Shown here piece by piece: positions 17,480 to 27,099 of a stretch of 64,000 bases of DNA (within the stretch, counting starts at the first letter, position 1; each line of letters starts with the position of its first letter). The DNA lies in the NCBI GenBank assembly GCA_964546815.1, contig CAZJLR010000002.1, forward strand, positions 186,001-250,000, read 5' to 3'. The position numbers were made by a program, and so were the translations under genes. This stretch comes from JAIEPM01 sp964546815 (lineage in GTDB: Bacteria > Cyanobacteriota > Vampirovibrionia > Obscuribacterales > Obscuribacteraceae). The notes under the pieces were generated by a model, which saw only the letters and a program-made list of their open reading frames with translations, was not told the DNA's origin and ran no database searches.

Positions 17480-19729
17480 TTAGTGTTTAGCCAAATTTTC
17501 TGGAGAAGGCGTGGGAAACGGTTCTCCATAAAAGAAGTCGTGATAAAGCTTGGCATATTTTGCAGACTCTTCTTTCTTGCCGAGGCGACGCGACGCAACA
17601 CTCAAAGTATTGAGATCTGTCATATAGCCGGCATTTGAAAGAAGCTCTTCACGAAAGAGATTTCGCTCTTCTACAGTCTTAAGATTCTCCTTGGCAATTT
17701 TGTATGCGACATCTACCTTTCCTTCCATCAGGAAACCGAAGGCAAGATCCGAATGAATCAAGTCTGTGTACGGACCTGTGCCGTTGATTTTGTAAGCTTT
17801 GCGGTCGAGCTTTGAAGCAATCTTAAACTCATGCACAGCCTTGCCAAATTCGCCACGCAGCATATACAAACGCCCGATAGTGTCGTAATTCATGATCTGT
17901 GCGTCTTTATCTTTGAGCTCTTCTTTAGCCAAAACATCCGCAATCTTACGGTGAATGCCGATAGCCTCATCAATTTTGTTGAGCTGCAACTTAGTAAAGG
18001 CGGCTTTGTACAAGAGATCAATATCCTTTTCAGACAAATTGTCTCCAAGCCTGGCAAGAGCAGACTTATACCAATCATCTGCCTGCGCGTAATCAGGCAA
18101 CAAAATAGGTGTATTGAACAAACCTTTGTATAACGGATAGAGCTTCAAATTTCCGGCCGGCCCAGGCTGGGCGTTTATCATTTCGACCTCTTTTGGGTAG
18201 TAACCTCCAGTCCCATCTAATCCAGCTCTAGAATAAACATCAGCGATTTTGCCTTCGATTTCTGCGACACTGCGCGCATAATTTTTGCTACTACGATCTG
18301 CTGTTTCCAACTTAAGCAAATCTAGAGCTTTTGTGTAATATGCAACTGCATCACGATAAAGATGTTGAGCCTCTGGAGATGACCTTTGAGGAATAACCTC
18401 GATGCTGCCGTTTGCAAGTTCCCCGACACTGTTAGAAGGACCTATAGCGGGAAAACCAAAATTTCTTATGCTTACAGCCTGACTGATAGCGCTTTGCGCC
18501 AACCAAATACAGTCCATGGAATTATTTATCGACGGAGTATATCTATGTTGTCCGGGAAACGGTAGTTGAACAGAGCTGGAGTTGTAAGGCAAATGTCCCC
18601 CACGAAATGGGGGACCATGACTGTGTCCGACCAAAGCTATTGTCATTGAAGCAACTACTGAAGAACAGAGCATTGCAGAGATTCCGACGATAAGAAGCTG
18701 ACGCTTCGAATTTTTTTCCTTTTCAGTTTTCGGCGCAATCAGCGGCTCCTCGTCAACTCCGGCAAGCCCGGGCGACTCGGCTGCGGCAATATCGAGGTCT
18801 AATTCAAGATCTTCAATTGAAAAATACCTGGAACCGCGATTTTTCTCCAGACATTTCAGTACAATTTTCTCAATCGATTCGGGAATGTCATCGCGAAATG
18901 ACTTTAAAGACCGCGGTTTTACATTTAGCTGCTTCATCAAGCTATGCATCTGGCTGTGAGCGCTAACCAACGCATGACCAGTCAGCGCCTCATACATCAA
19001 AAGCCCGAGGGAGTAAATATCGCTGCGAGCATCGAGGGCATAGCCAAGGCAGTGCTCAGGGCTTAAATAGTTAGCAGCAGCAGGCTTAGATGAATGGCTT
19101 AAGAACTGATCGCGTTGCGCGTTAGGCAAGGCACCGACGATAGCGTAATCTACAAGCTTAACTTGCTCATGCGAAGAGGGAGAAGCAGAATCAAGCAAGA
19201 AAACATTCGAGGGCTTCAGATCCCCATGTAAAATACGGCGTTGATGCAGGCCTTTTAGGGCATGACAAATTTGGCGAAAAACGTCGATAAAGCGTTCTTT
19301 GTCCATCAATGGCGAATTTGCAAAGCGCTCTTTTAGCGTTTGCCCTTTCAACCTGTCAGTAACAAAATATACAGCACCGTCAATGGTGGCACCGCAATCA
19401 TAAATTGAAGCAAGGTTGGGATGATGAATATCTGCGGCAGATTGGATCGCAGAAATCAGCGCATCTTTGTCAGCTTGTTCCGGACAAATCCAGTCATTTA
19501 ATCTTTTGAGGGCAAGATTGTCTTCAAAAGCCTCATTTTTAGCCTCAAAAACCTTTCCGAGCACACCATCACCGAGTGGCGCCCCTGTTTCAAATGAAGC
19601 AATCGGCTTGCCATCGGTAGCAGCTTTTACTTGCAAGCCAGCTGCAGATGCAGGCAAATCTTCATCAAGGCTCGATCGTGACTCGACGATTGAGATTTTT
19701 ATCTCTTCGTCTAGCTTATGATCGACCAT
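17480..19729 (-). CDS. Receptor Ser/Thr kinase-like protein with TPR sensor domain
   Basis: About 749 residues: N-terminal kinase fold (roughly 45-320), one membrane helix (about 346-368, LLIVGISAMLCSSVVASMTIALV), then an extracytoplasmic region with TPR-like helical repeats. Kinase elements: glycine loop LGDGVLGKVFEA, Lys75 (ALKRL), HGDLKPSN where HRD is usual, DYA where DFG is usual, and NYLSPEHCLGYALDARSDIYSLG. The catalytic Asp and metal Asp are kept, so activity is possible although it is a non-RD kinase. The ATG at 19729 is preferred because GGGAG lies 8 bases upstream; the longer TTG start at 19810 would overlap the zinc-ribbon gene. Probably cotranscribed with the zinc-ribbon and dacB genes upstream. 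Confidence 0.9.
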   Translation of the reverse strand: MVDHKLDEEIKISIVESRSSLDEDLPASAAGLQVKAATDGKPIASFETGAPLGDGVLGKVFEAKNEAFEDNLALKRLNDWICPEQADKDALISAIQSAADIHHPNLASIYDCGATIDGAVYFVTDRLKGQTLKERFANSPLMDKERFIDVFRQICHALKGLHQRRILHGDLKPSNVFLLDSASPSSHEQVKLVDYAIVGALPNAQRDQFLSHSSKPAAANYLSPEHCLGYALDARSDIYSLGLLMYEALTGHALVSAHSQMHSLMKQLNVKPRSLKSFRDDIPESIEKIVLKCLEKNRGSRYFSIEDLELDLDIAAAESPGLAGVDEEPLIAPKTEKEKNSKRQLLIVGISAMLCSSVVASMTIALVGHSHGPPFRGGHLPYNSSSVQLPFPGQHRYTPSINNSMDCIWLAQSAISQAVSIRNFGFPAIGPSNSVGELANGSIEVIPQRSSPEAQHLYRDAVAYYTKALDLLKLETADRSSKNYARSVAEIEGKIADVYSRAGLDGTGGYYPKEVEMINAQPGPAGNLKLYPLYKGLFNTPILLPDYAQADDWYKSALARLGDNLSEKDIDLLYKAAFTKLQLNKIDEAIGIHRKIADVLAKEELKDKDAQIMNYDTIGRLYMLRGEFGKAVHEFKIASKLDRKAYKINGTGPYTDLIHSDLAFGFLMEGKVDVAYKIAKENLKTVEERNLFREELLSNAGYMTDLNTLSVASRRLGKKEESAKYAKLYHDFFYGEPFPTPSPENLAKH

Positions 19730-19806
19730 AGTAATGTCTCCCACCGGCGAGATGCGCGACCACCCAACGAGTATGGCGCCCACAGCCCGCGATGTCAAGA
19801 CCCGGG

Positions 19807-20040
19807 TCAATCTTTCAGGTAGTTATCCCAATATTCGGTTCTTTCTTTCCAGGCGCAGCCGTCGTTGCCGCAAATCAGGGTCACAATGGCACCAGCGTCT
19901 TCAGTCAGCGAGTCACCAGCACCGTCCCAAACCGACGATATTGATTGCACATACTTTTCGAACTGTTTAACCGGCTTTTCACAACTCGGACAAATCAGTC
20001 GTTTGTCGTCAATTATTTTCTTGAATGAATCAAGCGACAC
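19807..20040 (-). CDS. Small zinc-ribbon protein
   Basis: 77 residues starting at GTG with a strong GGAGGAG seven bases upstream. It has CPSC near residue 18 and CGNDGC near residue 60, a two-knuckle pattern typical of a zinc ribbon, with a Trp/Tyr-rich C-terminal tail (WKERTEYWDNYLKD). No catalytic motif, so a structural, nucleic-acid-binding or protein-binding role is possible. It lies between dacB and the receptor kinase gene on the same strand, 21 bases after dacB ends. The family is not recognised. Confidence 0.75.
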   Translation of the reverse strand: MSLDSFKKIIDDKRLICPSCEKPVKQFEKYVQSISSVWDGAGDSLTEDAGAIVTLICGNDGCAWKERTEYWDNYLKD

Positions 20041-20061
20041 GTAATTACTCCTCCTCTATTT

Positions 20062-21633
20062 TCAGTGTGCTCTACGTCGTTTTCTATGATGACCTGCGGC
20101 AGAGGCATTATGCGCTGCAGCATGCTTTGCTCCCGCAGCTCCCGCCGGCGTTTTTCGCGGTATCACCGCCGGTGTCACAGGAACGGCTGCATATCGCAAA
20201 GAGCCCAAGCCCTGAAGGTGATTGATCATCCCGGCCATACTTGCGCGAACATCACGTATCGACGGGTTATGAGCATTCACCATAGCTGTTACAGCGAGCG
20301 GCTCTCCAGCCGCTGTGATTAATACACCAGAAATTGATCTTACCGAATCCATAGTACCTGTTTTATAACGGAAGCTTCCGTTGCTGGCACCGGCGGCGCC
20401 ATCAAGCGGCATCACATCGAGATAAGCACTCTTCAATTGTGCGCCCGCCATATGCCTGTGCACCAGATTTAGAGCATGTGGCGTAAAACAATCTTTGCGC
20501 GACAAGCCGCATCCATCCCAGAGTAAAACATCACCAGCAGGAACGTTTATAGAACCTAGCCACTGATTTAGACGAGCAAGACCTTTCTCTTCCAGCGTCA
20601 TTTTTTCAACATTTTTCGAAACTGGCACTAAAGTACCAAGGGCACGCAGCAACTGTTGAGCATATAAATTGTCGCTTTCTTTTAAACAGAATTTGACGAT
20701 TTCAGAAAGCGGTCTTGAATTGTGTTCAGCCAGAACAATTGGAGCTTGTTCCAAAACGTCCTGTGAGATAGCCTTTTCCTTGATCTTAATTCCCATTTGT
20801 TTGATCAAAGTAGCGGCAATCGCAACATTGTAATCGTTGGGATTACCAACAATTTGACCTCCCACTGCCGCTCCGGCGGGGTGCCAGTATTGCATGGTTT
20901 TGCTATCGGGATGAAAACAGACCCAGGAAGGTCCTTCATTTGAAGTTAGAAGAGAGGAAAGAAAAGCATTTTGACCGCGCGCGGTAGAAAAGCTCACCAG
21001 CGGATAACCACGCGCAGGGTCGCGATGTGCAATATTGCCGTCTACCACAAGGTCTGAGGGGACAGGCATCCAATCTTGTCCCCAGTCTTCGAGCAACCAA
21101 TATGAACAAAATCTGTCGCCACCACCGGGAATACCAACAACGTCAACCTTGCCTTCGATTGTTTTAATTCCTTTTGTTTGCAAACATGAGAGCAATTCTC
21201 TTAAGTCTGCCGTTTTAAGAGTTGGGTCTTGAGACGGGTCTATGTACAATGACCCTTCCAACTTATTTCCTACAATTTTTCCGTAAGCCTTCAATTTGGT
21301 ATTGAATGTGTAATTTGGTCCAAAAGTATCCATAGCACAAGCAGTGCTATAAACTTTCGTTGTCGAGGCAGGCACAAAGCGCCTGCGACCATTATGCGAA
21401 AAAAGTACGGTCGCAGAAGGAATGTGCATAATTTCCAATCCTACTAGTGAATGCTGCAATTCCGGTCGTTTTAACCAGGCGTTTGCAACATCTTCGATTG
21501 GTTTCAAATTTGGCGGTGCTTCTTCTTCTTTTGACTGAGGCTTGGGTGCGGTGGACTGCGCGTTCGCATCAACGTTAGCCCATGCGGGGATGAGTAAAAC
21601 AAATAGAGAGAAAACTATTGATACCAATTTCAT
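20062..21633 (-). CDS. dacB: D-alanyl-D-alanine carboxypeptidase/endopeptidase, PBP4 type (peptidase S13)
   Basis: About 523 residues. The family trims or cleaves peptidoglycan stem peptides in the periplasm. A signal peptide (MKLVSIVFSLFVLLIPAWANV) is followed by the penicilloyl-serine motifs in order: SxxK as ASTTKVY, SxN as KESDNLYAQ, and KTG as RYKTGTMDSVRS; the large insert between SxxK and SxN is typical of PBP4. The C-terminus is very basic (HRKRRRAH) after an Ala-rich stretch, perhaps a wall-binding tail. The ATG at 21633 shares its A with the TAA stop of the upstream TPR gene (TAATG), so the two are translationally coupled; this is preferred to the longer start at 21669. Confidence 0.93.
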   Translation of the reverse strand: MKLVSIVFSLFVLLIPAWANVDANAQSTAPKPQSKEEEAPPNLKPIEDVANAWLKRPELQHSLVGLEIMHIPSATVLFSHNGRRRFVPASTTKVYSTACAMDTFGPNYTFNTKLKAYGKIVGNKLEGSLYIDPSQDPTLKTADLRELLSCLQTKGIKTIEGKVDVVGIPGGGDRFCSYWLLEDWGQDWMPVPSDLVVDGNIAHRDPARGYPLVSFSTARGQNAFLSSLLTSNEGPSWVCFHPDSKTMQYWHPAGAAVGGQIVGNPNDYNVAIAATLIKQMGIKIKEKAISQDVLEQAPIVLAEHNSRPLSEIVKFCLKESDNLYAQQLLRALGTLVPVSKNVEKMTLEEKGLARLNQWLGSINVPAGDVLLWDGCGLSRKDCFTPHALNLVHRHMAGAQLKSAYLDVMPLDGAAGASNGSFRYKTGTMDSVRSISGVLITAAGEPLAVTAMVNAHNPSIRDVRASMAGMINHLQGLGSLRYAAVPVTPAVIPRKTPAGAAGAKHAAAHNASAAGHHRKRRRAH

Positions 21634-22877
21634 TAGAAATCGGTAGACGATTGTGCCGTTGTTTTGCATGCGCTACTGTTTCCCCGAATTACACCAGCCC
21701 TGTGCCTAATTTTTGACGCTTCAGAGCTCTTGCTTGATTTTTCCAGCGACTCGGCGTAAGCATCTAGAAGTGGTGCCAGCGATGCGCTTTGTGGACCGTT
21801 TATACCTTCTGAAATGCTCACTGCGGTTTTATACAAAGGCTCTGCTTCAGAATAGCGTCCCCGTTTCATATATAGCGATGCCAGTGCCGCAGAGGCACTA
21901 CCGATGTCTTTCGAATTGCTTCCGCCATTTTCTTTGATTAAAGTCAAAGCATGCTTGTATAAAGATTCGGCTTCAGAGTATTGGCCAAGACTGATGTAGT
22001 TTTTAGCCAAATTATCCAGACGGGAAAAAACCTCGGGGCGCTTAAAATCGAGTGTTTTATTGGTGATGTCTAGCGCCTGGCGAAACAGCGGTTGCGCTTC
22101 TTGTGTTTTGCCTTGCGCAACATATAGATTTCCAAGATTTTCATATCCGAATGCCAGCGCTAAATGCCCTGAAGAAAGAGCTTTCTCGCGCAAATCAAGC
22201 GAACGCTTGTACATTTGTTCTGCAAGTGCAAACTTGCCATTGTCCTTGTAAATGCCTGCAATCGAATCCAAATTGGCAGCCAACTCAAGATGGTCATCAG
22301 CCCTGGTTTTGTCCGCAGCCTCTTTGGCTAATTTCAGCTTTTTGTCTGCTTCAGCATACTCACCATGCTTCTTGAAATACTTCTGAATCTCATTGAAATG
22401 ATTGTCTAACTGTTGCTCTTCTTTCAAAACTCGCTCTGCATACGAGTTGAGCAAAGCAGTCAATCTGTCAGCCTTACTTTGATTTGCATGGGCAAGATAA
22501 AAACGATCTAGCTTAGCCACAGCGGCAATCACTTGTGGATTTTCAGAACCAAGAGCCTTTTCGCGGGCTCGCAATTCTCGTTCTAAATAAAACTCACATT
22601 TGCTAAATTGTGAACGCACTTCATAGTAGTTGGCCAGATTTTTGTAGGCCGTAGCCCAGCGAAGGTCACTGGGCGGCATTTTTTCGGTTTCAGCTACTTT
22701 AAGAGCGGCCAGGTAATTTTTCTCGGCCAATCCATAGTTATTTTGGCCAAAAGCTCTGTCGCCCATGTCACGAAAAGACTCAAAGCTGCCAAGAGGAGCT
22801 TCTGCCGCCCAAACGCTCAAAGGCGTGAGAGCAAGGCAGGTACTCAAGAAGAACGTTTTGGCTCGTATTAGAGACAT
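21633..22877 (-). CDS. Secreted TPR protein (kinesin-light-chain-type repeats)
   Basis: About 414 residues with a signal peptide (FFLSTCLALTPLSVWAAEA). The mature protein is a run of TPR_12/kinesin-light-chain-type repeats, seen as recurring YSEAE-x-LYK, LAEKNYLAALK and LAEQMYKRSLDLREKALSSGH elements with about 42-residue spacing. Such repeats form a protein-binding solenoid. The ATG at 22877 has GGAAG close upstream. Its stop overlaps the start of dacB, so it may help assemble or place the peptidoglycan hydrolase (inference). Confidence 0.88.
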   Translation of the reverse strand: MSLIRAKTFFLSTCLALTPLSVWAAEAPLGSFESFRDMGDRAFGQNNYGLAEKNYLAALKVAETEKMPPSDLRWATAYKNLANYYEVRSQFSKCEFYLERELRAREKALGSENPQVIAAVAKLDRFYLAHANQSKADRLTALLNSYAERVLKEEQQLDNHFNEIQKYFKKHGEYAEADKKLKLAKEAADKTRADDHLELAANLDSIAGIYKDNGKFALAEQMYKRSLDLREKALSSGHLALAFGYENLGNLYVAQGKTQEAQPLFRQALDITNKTLDFKRPEVFSRLDNLAKNYISLGQYSEAESLYKHALTLIKENGGSNSKDIGSASAALASLYMKRGRYSEAEPLYKTAVSISEGINGPQSASLAPLLDAYAESLEKSSKSSEASKIRHRAGVIRGNSSACKTTAQSSTDF

Positions 22878-23107
22878 CAACTTCCGCCCTCTTTAGGGCT
22901 ACAACAGGGCAATTTTATCACCCAGCGGGGTACATTTAACCTGTGGGAGTAGAGCCTACATCTTGACAAAGGTCTGGTTTGGAACCATTATTAACTGACC
23001 ATAGTCGATTTTTCCGACTATTTTAAAGAGGTCCCGCTCGGGGTTCCTAAGTACTTTGTCCAAATTCCTAGGTCCACATTGATTAATCGGTATTCTGGTA
23101 CTGGCAA
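22878..23107. promoter_or_regulatory. Divergent intergenic region
   Basis: 230 bases between the divergent TPR-dacB operon and the large Asp-Gly-repeat gene. It must hold promoters in both directions, but no clear -35/-10 pair or operator palindrome was recognised. Confidence 0.3.
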
Positions 23108-25618
23108 ATGGCTGAAATAGACGACCATAAACCCGCTGAAAAGCCGGGCTCAAAGCCAGTGGAGGCTCATGACTTTCATGATGCCCCGAAAAGTTCTGCA
23201 CCAGAAAAGACCGAAGAGCATCATTCAGACGATACCCACCATCACGAAGATTGTGCAGAAAAGCTGAGCACGGCTGTGCCCCTGCACGAACAATTGAAGT
23301 TTTTCGCTCACAAAGCTGAAGCCCACGACAAAGACAAAATGGGCGCAGGCAAAGAAATTCTCGGATTGTCTCCACTAGACTTGTCTGTCGCGAAAACCGG
23401 CGACGCAAGACTTGAAGCCAACAAAGAGCGCTCAGTCGCGCTGCTCGACCCAAAATTCAAATTCGAAGGTCTTGATACAGCACCCGGCATGGCCGGCTTC
23501 ATGAATACAAGCCTCGACCAAAAATCGACACATCTGTTTTCAGGCGCGTTCGCAAACTGCTCATTTGCCGATCCTTTTGGAGCAGACAGAACAAGAAGCG
23601 TGACAGATTTTGACAGTTTTAGCTTATTGCCAAAAAGCGGTGTTTTCGAGAGCGGCCAGATCGCAAATATGAAATTTGACGTTGGTGCCGAGGGAGCGTC
23701 ACTCTGGAGCGATCTCAAATTGATCACCAGCGGTGCACTTATGTTGGGCGCCGACAGGTCGGCCAATCCGGCTGCGCCAGTCGGCAAATCCGATGTTGAT
23801 TTAGCCTCAGGAGCCATGAGCCTGTTTTTCAAAAATGCAAGCACAGACCTGAGCAAAGACCAAAACAGTTCATTTTGGAACAGGGCTGTCTCAGCAGTCG
23901 AGTCATTTGGAAGCAAATTAGTTGAAGGTGCAAAAGACCTCATTGCCGGCACCACAGTAGCAAGCGTAGATTTCAGCGCTCTAGGCATCGGCAATCGTGA
24001 AGTTCACAATGCTCCCGGCGGTAAAGTCGAAACTTTCGCAAACGCAAACATAAAAGCTTTTGACACCGGTCACGACAAAATAGTCCAGAGCCGAGATGCA
24101 GATGGCAAGCCACACGAAGTCAGCGTGAAAACAGACGACGGACGCGAACTCAGCCAGACTCGCGATGGCGTGCGCAAAGCAACAAGCAGCGAATCAGACC
24201 TCACAATTTTGCAAGATCCAAAAACAGGCAAAGTACAGGCCCTCGATAGGTCTGGAGCAAAGGTACAAGAATTCGACTCGAAAGGAACTGCGATTCGCTT
24301 TTTAGAATCAGCAGACAAACTCGTTGTCCAGCCAGGACAGACACTTGAGCAGGCCTATCTGGCTTACACAAAAGAACCAGGCAACGCCGAACGCCAAAAA
24401 GCACATCCAGTTATTTTGATGGATGGCAAAGGCGAATCGATGACAGTTCAGCCTGATGGCAGCCGAATTTACACCCATGCTAACGGTGAATCAACTTCTG
24501 TATACAAACATCTGGGACCAGACGGAAAACCACACGACATCAAAGTCAACATAAGCAAAGGCCCCGACGGCAAAGAAATTTTGACCATTGAAAGTGAGCA
24601 CGGCAAAAAGCTTCAAATAAGCTCTGAAGAAGCTAAAGCTATGATGCAAAACTCACGACTTAAGCTGGACGATCAGGGCCAACTTATGGTCAATAATGAT
24701 TTAAGCGGAGATGCTCGCAGAGCTCGCTGGCATCGCATGATTGAGCAACACAGACTCAACCTGGGCGAGAATGCCAATGTTGATCTGAGAACACATACTG
24801 TCACCGTTGATGATGCTAATACTCACACAGTAACAACAGTCGACAAAAGCACCGGCACAGTGGTTGAGTCAGACTTCAACAGACGTCCAGATGGAAAATT
24901 TGACGACAAGCCATCGCGAGTCACCACAATCGACAACGCCGGACATGCAACTATTCAGGGCATGGACCCAGTCACAGGCGAAAAACGCCCGGGCGACGTT
25001 GTGACTGTGGACAGCAACAAACACTCAGTAGATGCTTTCAATATTGAAATGAACAATAAGGACGCGGTGATTAAACACCCGGACGGTAGTACTACGACAA
25101 TTAACCGCCAGGGCGATATTGACGCAAGAGATGGTCAGGGCAGAGACATAGTCAAAACCAACGGCGACAAAGTTAGCTATGACGGCGGAAGCACATACGA
25201 AAGATATAGCTCAAGCGGAAAAGGATACACTGAAGAACAAGCTCAAAAAGTGACCGCCGCAGCAACGGCCGCAGCTATCAATGTAATGGCTGGTGCAGCC
25301 GCGCTGCTAAGTGCGATTGATGTATCTGCCGGACAAGTAGATGCTCTTGCAAGCGAACTTTCGGCCGCACTAAGTCAATGCGCCAGCCTTGGACTGCCGG
25401 TGCCACCACAGGTCGCAGCAGCCCAGGCAACTATTTCTACTTTGATGGCAAAAGTTGGGGTGCACAACGAGCTTAACTCAAGCCTATCCGCTTTAGCAGG
25501 ACAGGGCGGCAATAAGACACTCGAAAAAGAAGCCAGTGCTATGTCAGGCAGCGCAGACGAACGCGCCAGGACAACATTGAAAAATCACGGCTTGCTTAGC
25601 GACGACAAAAATCACTAA
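23108..25618 (+). CDS. Large Asp-Gly-rich repeat protein, function unknown
   Basis: 836 residues. The N-terminus is charged and His-rich (HHSDDTHHHEDC) with no signal peptide. The middle (about 320-720) is made of short beta-hairpin-like units around D-x-D-G-K, PDGS and DGKP turns (SRDADGKPHEV, QPDGSRIYTHANGES, DGKPHDIKVNISKGPDGKE), reminiscent of YD/Rhs-like or MORN-like beta repeats but not matching either exactly. The last 120 residues are Ala-rich and helical. The 1,100-residue gene at 28472 has the same type of repeats, so the two are probably paralogues. No catalytic motif seen. The ribosome-binding site is weak. Confidence 0.85.
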   Translation: MAEIDDHKPAEKPGSKPVEAHDFHDAPKSSAPEKTEEHHSDDTHHHEDCAEKLSTAVPLHEQLKFFAHKAEAHDKDKMGAGKEILGLSPLDLSVAKTGDARLEANKERSVALLDPKFKFEGLDTAPGMAGFMNTSLDQKSTHLFSGAFANCSFADPFGADRTRSVTDFDSFSLLPKSGVFESGQIANMKFDVGAEGASLWSDLKLITSGALMLGADRSANPAAPVGKSDVDLASGAMSLFFKNASTDLSKDQNSSFWNRAVSAVESFGSKLVEGAKDLIAGTTVASVDFSALGIGNREVHNAPGGKVETFANANIKAFDTGHDKIVQSRDADGKPHEVSVKTDDGRELSQTRDGVRKATSSESDLTILQDPKTGKVQALDRSGAKVQEFDSKGTAIRFLESADKLVVQPGQTLEQAYLAYTKEPGNAERQKAHPVILMDGKGESMTVQPDGSRIYTHANGESTSVYKHLGPDGKPHDIKVNISKGPDGKEILTIESEHGKKLQISSEEAKAMMQNSRLKLDDQGQLMVNNDLSGDARRARWHRMIEQHRLNLGENANVDLRTHTVTVDDANTHTVTTVDKSTGTVVESDFNRRPDGKFDDKPSRVTTIDNAGHATIQGMDPVTGEKRPGDVVTVDSNKHSVDAFNIEMNNKDAVIKHPDGSTTTINRQGDIDARDGQGRDIVKTNGDKVSYDGGSTYERYSSSGKGYTEEQAQKVTAAATAAAINVMAGAAALLSAIDVSAGQVDALASELSAALSQCASLGLPVPPQVAAAQATISTLMAKVGVHNELNSSLSALAGQGGNKTLEKEASAMSGSADERARTTLKNHGLLSDDKNH

Positions 25619-25725
25619 TCGCGGTTACACACACACAACACGCTGAGCTCGTTGGAAAGACTTGCTTGTAGAGCTGCATTGAGCCGCTTGCGCCGAAGAT
25701 CCCAAACGCAATCTACAGAACTTAC

Positions 25726-27087
25726 TCAAACTGGAATCTTAGCCAGGTCGGCAAGAAGTTCTTCCATGCTTTGATAGCGATCGTCCAATCCTTTTTCCAG
25801 CGAGCGTCGAACAACTTGCTCAAACTCAGGCGGAATATCTAAGTCTGGGCGACGTTCGCGAAACGTAGGAGGATCGGCACTTAGATGCAACTGAATTGTG
25901 TCGAAGTCATTGTCGCCTTCAAATGGAGGCAAGCCAGTCAGTGACTCAAACATCACACAACCTAGTGAATATATATCAGAGCGATTGTCTACGTCTTTGC
26001 CTCGGCACTGTTCTGGGCTCATATACATTGTTGTGCCGAAAAATTCTCCAGCTCTGGTAAGACGCTCTTGGGGATTGGCAGAATCAGTGACTAATTTTGC
26101 AATGCCGAAGTCAACTATTTTCACAGCTTCTTCGCCATTATGATCGATATCGATAATAATGTTGTTTGGTTTAACGTCGCGATGCACCACACCCATTTTG
26201 TGCGCATGACCGAGTCCCGATGCAGCTTGCGAGAAGATACGCTTGGCACGGCTTGGCACCAGCTGTGGTTTTTCATCAAGGATGTCTTGCAGACTTCTGC
26301 CGCTTAGAAAATCCATCACCATATATGGTTGGTCATCAGGGGTGATACCAAAGTCATGCACAATTATCACATTAGGATGATTAAGTCGGCTGGCAGCCTG
26401 GGCTTCAAGCTGAAAACGACGCACAGCAACTTTTTGCCTGACCAGACGGGGGTCTAACAATTTTATCGCCATAACTTTGTCCATAAGCTTATGCTTTGCT
26501 TTATAGACAACACTCATGCCACCACTGCCGATGACAGATTCGATTTCATAACGCTCGGCAAAAACAGCACCCAGAGCCGGGTCCAACTTCTCTACCTTTA
26601 AGACTTCCCGGTCATCATCACAGCGTTCTTTGTCCATCGAGTACGACATGCCGCACTCTGGGCAAAGTTTGAAAAAAACATCAGGACGCGCTTGCGCAAT
26701 TACTTGCTTTGTAGTTTCAACCATGGCGGTGCGGCGAACCAGAGCCCGCACACGAGCAGATAGTTCTTTCAAATGAAAAGGCTTAGTAAGATAGTCATCA
26801 GCACCGGCATCAAAGCCCTGCTCTTTATCGCTCATATTGCCGCGACCGGTTAGCATCAAAACCGGAGTGGTACCACCGGCGGCTCTAAAGTTTTTGCAAA
26901 TATCAACACCAAGCATGCCTGGCAAATCCCAGTCGAGAATCACCATGTCATAACTGCGAGAGGTCAAATACTCAAGACCCTGCAAGCCCTCATTCACCGC
27001 ATCAACACTATGCTCTTCGTGCGTAAGCCACATAGTGACTCGATCACAAAGATCAAGATCGTCTTCGACAATCAATATTCTTGGCAT
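25726..27087 (-). CDS. Response-regulator receiver fused to a Ser/Thr protein kinase
   Basis: 453 residues. Residues 1-120 form a CheY-like receiver: VEDD acidic pair, phospho-acceptor Asp52 (VILDWDLPG), Thr80 (MLTGRG) and Lys102 (LTKPF). Residues 141-160 carry a Cys cluster (CPEC...C). Residues 180-453 are a complete Hanks-type kinase: GSGGMSVVYKA, Lys209, HRDVKPNN (302-309), DFGIAK (326-331), GTTMYMSPEQ. No membrane helix, so cytoplasmic. The expected mechanism is a His-kinase phosphorelay gating a Ser/Thr kinase; that is inference from domain order. No histidine kinase gene is nearby. The HAD gene begins 13 bases upstream of it on the same strand, so the two probably form an operon. Confidence 0.95.
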   Translation of the reverse strand: MPRILIVEDDLDLCDRVTMWLTHEEHSVDAVNEGLQGLEYLTSRSYDMVILDWDLPGMLGVDICKNFRAAGGTTPVLMLTGRGNMSDKEQGFDAGADDYLTKPFHLKELSARVRALVRRTAMVETTKQVIAQARPDVFFKLCPECGMSYSMDKERCDDDREVLKVEKLDPALGAVFAERYEIESVIGSGGMSVVYKAKHKLMDKVMAIKLLDPRLVRQKVAVRRFQLEAQAASRLNHPNVIIVHDFGITPDDQPYMVMDFLSGRSLQDILDEKPQLVPSRAKRIFSQAASGLGHAHKMGVVHRDVKPNNIIIDIDHNGEEAVKIVDFGIAKLVTDSANPQERLTRAGEFFGTTMYMSPEQCRGKDVDNRSDIYSLGCVMFESLTGLPPFEGDNDFDTIQLHLSADPPTFRERRPDLDIPPEFEQVVRRSLEKGLDDRYQSMEELLADLAKIPV

Positions 27088-27099
27088 CTTGGCTGTCCG

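Noticed and set aside
22956..23453. 165-codon minus frame crossing the start of the 836-residue gene
   Set aside because: Overlaps a promoter region and a coding start; composition is not protein-like.
23308..23994. 228-codon minus frame antisense to the DG-repeat gene
   Set aside because: Low-complexity shadow of a strongly coding plus-strand frame; no start signal.
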